A stretch of DNA of 20,772 bases from the IMG/VR virus record IMGVR_UViG_3300012358_000010, positions 1 to 20,772 of that record; one strand, written 5' to 3'. Made by a program: the position numbers and the translations under genes. Shown piece by piece: positions 13,618-19,365 of this stretch. The notes beneath the pieces were generated by a model that ran no database searches, was not told where the DNA came from, and was given only the letters and a program-made list of their open reading frames with translations. The DNA comes from a virus. Position 1 is the first letter of the stretch. The number at the start of each line of letters is the position of its first letter.

Positions 13618-15886
13618 AAGCTTTGGCGTCGCGCACGATGCGCTTGGCCGCGTCGGCACGTTTGAGCTGCTCGGTCAGCTCGAGGATCGGACGCAGCATC
13701 GGATGCTCCGCAGGCACGCCCTCGCCGGAGGCACCGCCCGCGGCAGTTGATCCGCCGCCGTTCACGAGCGTCTCGGCAAAGGATTGCGCCATGTCCTGCT
13801 GATGGCGTTCGCGCGCGATCTGCAGGTCGAGCAGCTTCAACTCCTTCTCGAGCGCGAATTTTTCCCGCTCGAAGGCGAGCTGCGCCTCGAGCTTCATCTT
13901 CTGGTGCGCGGCGTCGGTCTCGATCTTGGCCTTCTCGGCCGCCGCCTTGGCCGCGATCTCCGCCTGCTTCGGGTCGGCCGGGGGCGTCAACGGCGCTGAG
14001 GCTCTATCTGTGGGGTTCACCGGCGCCCCCGGCGCCGTGAAGAAAGCGTCCACGTTCTTGTGGCCGGCGAGCTTCACCAGCTCCTTGGCCGAATGGTAGA
14101 GGTTTTTGGCGCTGACCAGACCGGCGGCGATCGCCTCCTTCTGCGCGGCGATGATCAGCTGCAGATGCGCCAGCTGCTCGCTCTTCGACCCGGTGCCGAG
14201 CCCGACATTGATGGTCATATCGGCCCGCGCTCTCCAGTCTCTCGGATCAACAGTGACCCACTGATTGCGCAGCCGCACGGTCTGCGCCTGCGAGCCGTGC
14301 TTGCGGATCGTGGCGTGCAACAGCGAGAAGAGATCGCGGATGCCCGTCTCGGCGAAGATGCGGGCGATCAGCTTCACCTTGGCCTGGCTCGCGTTGAACA
14401 TCTGGTTGGCGATGGTCGCCACCTGGTTCTGCAGCGCGTTGGGATCGACCCCCTGCCCTTGCCGCGACACGCCGGTGCGCCACTCGCGCGTGGCGTCCTG
14501 ATATTGCAGCAGCGGAAAGACGTCGCCGCCGATGTCGGGATGCTTGAGCACGGTGAGCCCGCCCGGCATCTTGGTGCGCACGATCCCGCCCGGGCGCGAG
14601 ACGAGAAGATCATCGAGCGTGGTCTCGGTGGCGTGGCTCTCCGGCACTTCGGTGCGCGGGTTGTTGGCGAGATAGGCGTTGTCGAGCAGGGCGCGCAGCA
14701 GCGCCGTCTTGATGCGCTGGATGTCCATCACCAGATCGGCGATCGAGCGGCCGAAAAATCGGTGTGTGACGATGACCGGCGTCATCGCCGCGAACGGGAT
14801 GACGTCCTCGCGCACCACGTCGGGCCGCCCATCCCGCAAGAGAACTTCGCCCTCCTCGCCGGCCGTGGTGACGCGGTAGAGCGCAGCCTCGCCGGCGCCG
14901 TCATAGTCCATGCGCACATAGTGCTCGGTGATGCGGATCAGCCGGCTCGCCTCGTTGAGCCCGTCGTCGCCTTGGCGCAGCGTCGACTCGTTGACCGTGT
15001 CGCGCGCCTGCTCCTCGATGGTGTGCGACTGCGTATAAGACGGCAGTTTTTGCACCTGCTCGCGGTCGTAGCCTTGGGCGATGAGTTGCGACTGCGTGCG
15101 GAACACGTCGTGGAAGCAATAGTCCGCGTCCTTGATCGAGCGTGCGCGCCGGCTGATGCCGAACTCCTCGGGCGTGACGCCCTCGACCCGGGCGCATTCC
15201 TTGGTGCGGCGGATTTCGATGGTGACATCGTGCAGCTTGGGGCGCGGCGCGGCCTGTTCGTAGCCCGGATGAGCGCCAGCGACATCCGGGGCAGTTTCGC
15301 CGCGCGGCACGAGTCCCGGATTTCCGCCCGCTTGCGCGGGCGTCATCCGGGCTACAAGCGGAGCATCGCGCTCCGTGTGCTCTACAATCTCCACTCCCGG
15401 CTGCGCAACGATCAGCGCAAAGGCATCGTCGGGCTGGTCGAGATAGGTCTCGCGCTCGACCTCCGTCCGGCACTCCCACCACACCTTGACCACGCCGACT
15501 TTCGACAGCAGCGCATCCTTGATGAAGGAATAGAGCACCAGGAAGCCGTTGTTCTGCTGCATGAAGACGTGGTTGACGTAATCGGTCTCCTGCTCGGCGG
15601 CGGCCACGTCCTCCGGCCCGACCGGGGCAAACCGCACCACCTCGTCGCCCGAGGCGAAAATCTCCATCAGCGGCGGCATCAGGCCTTCGATGGTGTCGGC
15701 GACGTCGCTCGAGACGGCTTTGGAACGTCCGTCCGGGGCCGGCATGTCTTTCGACATGTCGCCCATGTAATAGTTGAGCGCAGACGCGCGTTCGTCGGAG
15801 AGCTTCGATGCGGCCATCGCCGAAAGCGCGTCATAGCGCTCGGCGGACAGCAGCGCCTTGAGATCGATCGCGGACATTTTCGGCAT
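13604..15886 (-). CDS. phage portal protein, P22/SU10 type, with in-frame repeat insertion
   Basis: This 760-residue protein starts at ATG 15886. Blocks include KDMPAPDGRSKAVSSDVADT, EGLMPPLMEIFASGDEVVRF, YVNHVFMQQNNGFLVLYSFI, DALLSKVGVVKVWW, EEFGISRRARSIKDADYCFH, FGRSIADLVMDIQRIKTALL, and a C-terminal coiled coil (residues about 640-700). These are the usual features of P22/SU10-type portals, the twelve-subunit ring through which DNA enters and leaves the head. Residues 178-209 (VARMTPAQAGG...GAHPGY) are not portal sequence: they are encoded by a 96-bp palindromic repeat inserted in frame between EHTERDAPL and EQAAPRPKLH. The final residues CRVG and TAA come from repeat B. No terminase gene is seen upstream. 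The frame is open throughout; whether the protein still works is unknown. Confidence 0.88.
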   Translation of the reverse strand: MPKMSAIDLKALLSAERYDALSAMAASKLSDERASALNYYMGDMSKDMPAPDGRSKAVSSDVADTIEGLMPPLMEIFASGDEVVRFAPVGPEDVAAAEQETDYVNHVFMQQNNGFLVLYSFIKDALLSKVGVVKVWWECRTEVERETYLDQPDDAFALIVAQPGVEIVEHTERDAPLVARMTPAQAGGNPGLVPRGETAPDVAGAHPGYEQAAPRPKLHDVTIEIRRTKECARVEGVTPEEFGISRRARSIKDADYCFHDVFRTQSQLIAQGYDREQVQKLPSYTQSHTIEEQARDTVNESTLRQGDDGLNEASRLIRITEHYVRMDYDGAGEAALYRVTTAGEEGEVLLRDGRPDVVREDVIPFAAMTPVIVTHRFFGRSIADLVMDIQRIKTALLRALLDNAYLANNPRTEVPESHATETTLDDLLVSRPGGIVRTKMPGGLTVLKHPDIGGDVFPLLQYQDATREWRTGVSRQGQGVDPNALQNQVATIANQMFNASQAKVKLIARIFAETGIRDLFSLLHATIRKHGSQAQTVRLRNQWVTVDPRDWRARADMTINVGLGTGSKSEQLAHLQLIIAAQKEAIAAGLVSAKNLYHSAKELVKLAGHKNVDAFFTAPGAPVNPTDRASAPLTPPADPKQAEIAAKAAAEKAKIETDAAHQKMKLEAQLAFEREKFALEKELKLLDLQIARERHQQDMAQSFAETLVNGGGSTAAGGASGEGVPAEHPMLRPILELTEQLKRADAAKRIVRDAKACRVG
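15260..15355. repeat. palindromic repeat, family C copy 2, inside the portal gene
   Basis: Arms GTAGCCCGGATGA (15260-15272) and TCATCCGGGCTAC (15343-15355) are perfect inverted repeats. The 96-bp length is exactly 32 codons, and the portal frame reads through without a stop. Related copies are at 9470-9534 and 17370-17410. Confidence 0.92.
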
Positions 15887-15931
15887 GGCTATTTCCGGCT
15901 ATCGGCGCAGCCTGTCGTGCTCGAGAGTCAT

Positions 15932-15980
15932 CGGGAGGATCGGCGCCGCAAGGAGCCGGCGGCGCAAAGCGATCCTCCCG
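15932..15980. other. long hairpin in front of the portal gene
   Basis: CGGGAGGATCG (15932-15942) pairs perfectly with CGATCCTCCCG (15970-15980). Inside it GCGCCGC (15943-15949) pairs with GCGGCGC (15959-15965), leaving a 4-base bulge (AAAG) and a 9-base loop. This 18-bp stem lies 46 bases ahead of the portal start and would be in its mRNA leader. It could be a regulatory leader, an attenuator-like structure or another repeat type. Confidence 0.65.
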
Positions 15981-16025
15981 CGCCGACGCCCGCGGGAGGA
16001 GCAGGCATCGAAAACGGTGCTTAAC

Positions 16026-16088
16026 GCATATTTTCGGTGAATACGCTTTTCTGGAAGATTCCCGTTACACGAGTCAAGCGAAAAATGC
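16026..16088. repeat. direct repeat, family E copy 1
   Basis: The core TTTTCGGTGAATACGC, TTTTCTGGAAGATTC, CGTTACACGAGTCAAGCGAA is shared with 17262-17322 and 17763-17820, all in the same orientation. The TGA stop of the methyltransferase gene, and its last codons AFFA, lie in this copy. Confidence 0.88.
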
Positions 16089-17204
16089 GGGCGTATCCCG
16101 GTTCGCCTGTGGCGGAAGACGATTCGGGGGTCGCTTGTGCCAAACGCGATTGAAAAAACACGGGATTACCGGATCGCTACGGTCCACGACCAGCTCCCAG
16201 TCCGGATGCAGACGGTAGCTATGGATGGTCAGGTCGGTCCCATCGCTGGGATTTTTCCAGGCCTTGAACTGCTTGAGAAAGATGTGTCCGCGCGACAGTC
16301 GCTGAAACTCGGTGAGATAGAGATCGACCTGATCCTGGCGCATCTCCGGCAGCGTGCTGATCGATACCATGACATCGAAGTAGTTGTCCGGGAACTTGCG
16401 GATCTGGTTCGCGGTGAAGAGCGCGACGGAAGCCCGATCGATCTCGTCCTGCACATCCTCGATCCTGTCGAAGTGGCGAAAGCGAAAGACCCGTTCGCGA
16501 CCAAGGGTCTGCTCCAGGTACCATTGCGCGACGGCCAAGGCCGGCGGAATGTCGAAGATAAAATATCGGCCCGGCAACGAGCTGGCGTAGGCATGGGCAA
16601 CACGGCCGTATCCTGCGCCGAGTTCGCCGATGCGCGGCGCCGATACGCCCTCCGTAACATCTGCGAGCACGTTGCATTCCATGATCGAGCTCGCGAGATC
16701 CTGGCTCAAGAGCTTCCGGCCGCATCGCAGCGGAAACGGATTGCCGATCTCCGGCTCGGCAACTCTCAACCGCAGCCGATGGCGGTCAAGTCGGCGCATG
16801 ATCGTCCAAACGAAGCATACGTAGAGGCGATAGGTGTGGCGCTGCCTTGCGCTCAATTCGACGCGGCCATCGACCGTATTGGTTCGCAAACGCCGGGTTT
16901 CCTCCAAGCGGGTCAGCAGCGGCAACAGGTTGGGACGGCGGCACCATTGCCGAAACACGTGACGGAAGAGATCAGACTTGCGGTCGGCGACGAGCCAATT
17001 GAAGTAGTTTTGCGATACCGTGCGCTTGAAGTTCGCCAGCCCCTCTTCCTCCAACATGCGCCGGTTCTTGTCGTTGAGATCGCGCCAAAAGGCAGACGGC
17101 AAGAACACGGGATCATCGGCTTCGAGCTCGGCCGCCATGTCGATCGCGGCGACTTCGCTCGATCTCATGCTTGCAACGTGCTGCGCGTCTGGCAATTTAC
17201 GCAC
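16074..17204 (-). CDS. putative sugar O-methyltransferase
   Basis: This protein has up to 376 residues. The N-terminal block PSAFWRDLNDKNRRMLEEEG, NFKRTVSQNYFNWL is that of the putative sugar O-methyltransferase family (NanM-like; TIGR04371 by recall). The SAM-binding motif I is GELGAGYGRVAHAY (residues 193-206), followed by the acidic strand RYFIFDIPPALAVAQWYL and a post-motif FDVMVSISTLPEM. It would transfer a methyl group to a surface or exported glycan; the acceptor is unknown. The start is uncertain: GTG 17204 gives the full frame and ATG 17168 gives 364 residues, and neither has a clear ribosome binding site. Its base composition is less GC-rich than its neighbours. It lies between direct copies of repeat E, and its stop codon is inside one of them, suggesting a separate origin from the phage genes. 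Confidence 0.8.
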   Translation of the reverse strand: MRKLPDAQHVASMRSSEVAAIDMAAELEADDPVFLPSAFWRDLNDKNRRMLEEEGLANFKRTVSQNYFNWLVADRKSDLFRHVFRQWCRRPNLLPLLTRLEETRRLRTNTVDGRVELSARQRHTYRLYVCFVWTIMRRLDRHRLRLRVAEPEIGNPFPLRCGRKLLSQDLASSIMECNVLADVTEGVSAPRIGELGAGYGRVAHAYASSLPGRYFIFDIPPALAVAQWYLEQTLGRERVFRFRHFDRIEDVQDEIDRASVALFTANQIRKFPDNYFDVMVSISTLPEMRQDQVDLYLTEFQRLSRGHIFLKQFKAWKNPSDGTDLTIHSYRLHPDWELVVDRSDPVIPCFFNRVWHKRPPNRLPPQANRDTPAFFA

Positions 17205-17261
17205 TCACGTGGGGCGGCAGCGCCAAGGGAGCGATCCCGGCGGCGGCGGTACGATGGTCCA

Positions 17262-17322
17262 TGCGTATTTTCGGTGAATACGCTTTTCTGGAAGATTCTC
17301 GTTACGTGAGTCAAGTGAAAAA
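17262..17322. repeat. direct repeat, family E copy 2
   Basis: TTTTCGGTGAATACGC, TTTTCTGGAAGATTC, CGTTACGTGAGTCAAGTGAA shows only a few substitutions from copy 1. It lies about 60 bases upstream of the methyltransferase start, so the gene is bracketed by direct copies 1.2 kb apart. Confidence 0.88.
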
Positions 17323-17369
17323 TTCATGATTTTGATTTGTCGTGCCGCGATAACAGTTTAGCATCCGTT

Positions 17370-17410
17370 GTAGCCCGGATGTCGCCCGCGCAGCGGGCGG
17401 ACATCCGGGA
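17370..17410. repeat. palindromic repeat, family C copy 3
   Basis: GTAGCCCGGATGTC, then the small hairpin CGCCCGC-GCA-GCGGGCG, then GACATCCGGG. It is a short version of the element found in the portal gene. Confidence 0.85.
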
Positions 17411-17450
17411 GTCTCTGCCAACGCGGTCCTGCATGTCGCCATATCAGTTT

Positions 17451-17550
17451 GTAGCCCGGGTTGAGCCCTGCGAAAGCGGGGGGAAACCCCGGGGCGGTCT
17501 CGCCGCACTCCATCCATTCCCGCATGCCGCTACGCTCCGTCCGGCCTACG
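17451..17550. repeat. palindromic repeat, family C-like copy 4
   Basis: It begins GTAGCCCGGGTTGAGC, has an inner AACCCCGGGGC block, and ends GTCCGGCCTACG. It belongs to the longer, more divergent form of the GTAGCCCGG family and forms a cluster with its neighbours. Confidence 0.65.
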
Positions 17551-17565
17551 TAGCTTGGGGCTGAA

Positions 17566-17744
17566 TCCTCGTCCTGAGGAGGGCGCGTTAGCGCCCGTCT
17601 CGAAGGACGGCCCCGGCTCATGCTTCGAGACGCCGCGCTCCTCATGGTGAGGTGCCAGCCCTCTTCCTTCGAGACGCGGTCCTTTTGGACCGCTCCTCAG
17701 GATGAGGGCTGGTCTCGAACCACGCGCGGCTCCTCAGCATGAGC
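17566..17744. repeat. palindromic repeat, family A copy 5 (composite)
   Basis: TCCTCGTCCTGAGGAGGGC, GTCTCGAAGGACGG, CATGCTTCGAGACGCC, CCTCATGGTGAGGTG, CTTCGAGACGCGGTCC and GGCTCCTCAGCATGAG follow the same order of units as copy 2 at 9279-9462. No gene is seen between 17205 and 17842; this 640-base stretch is made almost entirely of repeats C, A and E. Confidence 0.85.
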
Positions 17745-17762
17745 GGCCGTTAGAGCCGATGC

Positions 17763-17820
17763 GCAATTTCGGTGAATAATCTTTTCTGGAAGATTCTCGT
17801 TACACGAGTCAAGCGAAAAA
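17763..17820. repeat. direct repeat, family E copy 3
   Basis: AATTTCGGTGAATAATC, TTTTCTGGAAGATTC, CGTTACACGAGTCAAGCGAA. It lies in the same orientation as copies 1 and 2, just downstream of the lipoprotein gene. Confidence 0.88.
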
Positions 17821-17842
17821 TTCGCAAGCGAGAATTCTCGTG

Positions 17843-18301
17843 TCATTGCTGCGGTTTGGCAGGATTCAGCCGCGCCGCTTCGACCTTTTCGTAGGTTTCG
17901 CCCGCGCAGCCGTCCTGCGGCGTCGCGCGGCGGCGGTCGGCGAGTTTTCCGCGCTCGATGATGACGATGAGCGTGATCGGCTGCGGCTGACCATTGATCG
18001 CCCCGGCGACGACCGCCTTCACGCAAACGCTTAAGCCGCGCCCGGTGATGCGCTTGGGCCGCGCGACGGCGAGCGCGCTGGGATGCGCGGTGAAAAGCGT
18101 GTCGGCGTTGGCGCGGATCAACTCTTTGACGTCGAGCTCGGGCTCGGCCGGGGGCGGCGGCGGCTCCGGTTGCCGAAAGGCCTTCGGCATAAGGCTCGCC
18201 GCCTGGTCGGCCAGTTTCGGCATGAAGCTCGCCGCCTGGTCGGTCAGGTCGCACGCCGCGAGCGCCATGGCGCAAGCAACGAGCATCGTTGCGATCTTCA
18301 T
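17843..18301 (-). CDS. lipoprotein of unknown function
   Basis: This 152-residue protein starts at ATG 18301 (MKIATMLVACAMALAAC) and has a lipobox LAAC with Cys17, so it should be lipidated and membrane-anchored. The ATG at 18310 adds three residues and is less likely because MKIA is the natural signal start. An 11-residue tandem repeat (TDQAASFMPKL, ADQAASLMPKA) follows the Cys. Next come a Pro-rich linker (EPPPPPAEPE) and a compact domain with LIRANADTLFTAHPSAL, CVKAVVAGAINGQPQPITLI and two Cys (CVKAV, DGCAGE) that could form a disulfide. It lies 53 bases after the 18354-18641 gene in the same direction. The family is common in rhizobial relatives, and its function is unknown to me. Confidence 0.75.
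   Translation of the reverse strand: MKIATMLVACAMALAACDLTDQAASFMPKLADQAASLMPKAFRQPEPPPPPAEPELDVKELIRANADTLFTAHPSALAVARPKRITGRGLSVCVKAVVAGAINGQPQPITLIVIIERGKLADRRRATPQDGCAGETYEKVEAARLNPAKPQQ
18185..18250. repeat. 33-bp tandem duplication inside the lipoprotein gene
   Basis: Two 33-bp units (18185-18217 and 18218-18250) share CTCGCCGCCTGGTCGG and flanks with few substitutions. They encode an 11-residue repeat directly after the lipidated Cys. Confidence 0.8.
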
Positions 18302-18353
18302 CGCTGGCATGGCAGCACCGGTCGCGCGCTTGCGCGGTGATTGGCCAATCAGA

Positions 18354-18641
18354 TCAGCTCGGGCGCGACGGGCGCAAGACCTTGCGCGTGGGCGAGCGCC
18401 ACTGGCAGCCGTACGGCCACGGCTCCTGCGGACAGGCCCAGGCCGACGTGATTGGACGAGGCTCCGGCTTGTGACGGCGAATGGCGAGTCGATCGCTCTT
18501 GGCGGTGACGGGCGCGGCGTTTGCTGCGGTCATGGGCGGGGCGGCCGGCGGCCTTACCTCGGGGCTGGCGGCGAGCGCGGTCACCACGGCGGCGCCGATG
18601 GCGAGCACGATCGAACCGGCGGCAAGCCTGAAAGCGGACAT
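18354..18641 (-). CDS. small exported or membrane-anchored protein
   Basis: This 95-residue protein starts at ATG 18641 (MSAFRLAAGSIVLAIGAAVV), with a hydrophobic segment at residues 5-25 ending TALAASPE, which looks like a signal peptide. A GTG 12 bases upstream is possible but less likely. The rest is Pro/Ala-rich, then basic (RLAIRRHKPEPRP), then a C-terminal ACPQEPWPYGCQWRSPTRKV block with two Cys that could pair. The ending with C-P-x-x-P-W-P-Y-G-C resembles small rhizobial exported proteins of unknown function. It is 52 bases ahead of the lipoprotein start, and the two probably share a transcript. Confidence 0.65.
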   Translation of the reverse strand: MSAFRLAAGSIVLAIGAAVVTALAASPEVRPPAAPPMTAANAAPVTAKSDRLAIRRHKPEPRPITSAWACPQEPWPYGCQWRSPTRKVLRPSRPS

Positions 18642-18654
18642 TGACCCACCCACC

Positions 18655-19046
18655 CAGCCGCCCCCGTTGCGCCACAGGCGCGTTCGGGGGTTCTTTGGCC
18701 GTTAGTCGCGCCGGCGCAGCAAAAGGTTCACCGGCGCGGGGAAGTTTTCCCCGCCGCACCGGTCATTTCGGGGCGCGGGCAGCGCAGGCAAGTGTACGCA
18801 GCCTGCGCAAGCTTGGCTGCGTGTGCCCGCAAGCCCGGAATCCTTAAGTACTGCCGGTGGTTATGGGTTGCAGCCCTCGCCGCTATCGCGCTTCGGCCGT
18901 GCGCGACCGCGTCGGCGCCGCCGCGTGAGGGGATCGAAACAGGCCTCGCCCGTGCTGAGATCGTATCGAATGTCCAGACCAGACATCATGCCGGCGAAAC
19001 GCTTGCGAGGCTGTCCAGCGAGCCCGCTACATGACACTGGAAACCA
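18655..19046. other. intergenic stretch with one hairpin and no supported gene
   Basis: A perfect hairpin GCGGGGAA-GTT-TTCCCCGC is at 18736-18754, without a T-tract. An 80-codon + strand frame (18792-19034) has a hydrophobic run but no ribosome binding site and no recognised similarity. Nothing else could be supported. Confidence 0.4.
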
Positions 19047-19238
19047 TCAGCCAAATGAGCGAGAGGTGGTTTCTGGCTTGTGCTTGATGCCGTCGTAGAA
19101 GGCCTGAATGATGTCTTCCTTGAAACGGGGCATGCGGGGATAAGCCGTGACCGCAGCCTCGCGTTGCGCGTCCGTGAACTCCTCATAGGCGATGCCGAGC
19201 ACATCCATCTCGACGCTGCGCGTCCCAAGCCGCGTCAC
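19047..19238 (-). CDS. 63-residue protein of unknown function
   Basis: It begins with GTG at 19238, with GAAGG 7 bases upstream, 10 bases after the stop of the 38-residue membrane peptide gene. It reads VTRLGTRSVEMDVLGIAYEE and continues FTDAQREAAVTAYPRMPRFK and EDIIQAFYDGIKHK, giving soluble amphipathic helices. There is no signal peptide, Cys or enzyme motif. Position and spacing place it as the last gene of the operon with the BTLCP peptidase. A start at ATG 19208 (MDVLG) is possible but lacks the good ribosome binding site. Confidence 0.6.
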   Translation of the reverse strand: MTRLGTRSVEMDVLGIAYEEFTDAQREAAVTAYPRMPRFKEDIIQAFYDGIKHKPETTSRSFG

Positions 19239-19248
19239 GCGCTGGCCT

Positions 19249-19365
19249 TCAGGCTGGAATGTAGAACGACAGAAGCATGACTACGAGGACCAGGACTGAA
19301 TAAAACGCGACTTCCGCGATGTTGAGACCCCACCGCCGCCGCTCCTGTGCAGCTTGCTGGTTCAT
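19249..19365 (-). CDS. 38-residue single-span membrane peptide, coupled to the peptidase
   Basis: A short frame starts at ATG 19365, which overlaps the TGA of the peptidase gene (ATGA), and ends at TGA 19249. The product begins MNQQAAQERRRWGLNIAEVA and ends with a hydrophobic run FYSVLVLVVMLLSFYIPA. A basic N-terminus and one membrane span suggest an inner-membrane peptide with its N-terminus inside. The exact overlap, open frame and the good ribosome binding site of the next gene just after its stop all support a real gene. Its function is unknown; partnership with the peptidase is inferred. Confidence 0.6.
   Translation of the reverse strand: MNQQAAQERRRWGLNIAEVAFYSVLVLVVMLLSFYIPA

Noticed and set aside
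1-15886. The module considered as an RcGTA-type gene transfer agent
   Set aside because: The capsid, portal and adaptor are of SU10/P22 podovirus type; the order and gene set differ from RcGTA.
14060-16024. A 654-codon + strand frame opposite the portal gene
   Set aside because: It is an antisense shadow caused by high GC; the portal reading on the other strand is clear.
16137-17309. A 390-codon + strand frame opposite the methyltransferase
   Set aside because: It is the antisense of a gene with a recognisable SAM-binding motif.
8512-17744. Palindromic clusters considered as a CRISPR array or as insertion sequences
   Set aside because: Units are not evenly spaced, have no unique spacers of constant length, and no transposase or Cas gene is nearby; they are dispersed palindromic repeats.
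18736-18754. Hairpin GCGGGGAA-GTT-TTCCCCGC considered as a terminator
   Set aside because: There is no T-tract on either strand directly after the stem and no gene ending nearby in the right direction.
18792-19034. An 80-codon + strand frame with a hydrophobic run
   Set aside because: It has no ribosome binding site, no recognised family, and lies on the opposite strand to all neighbours.
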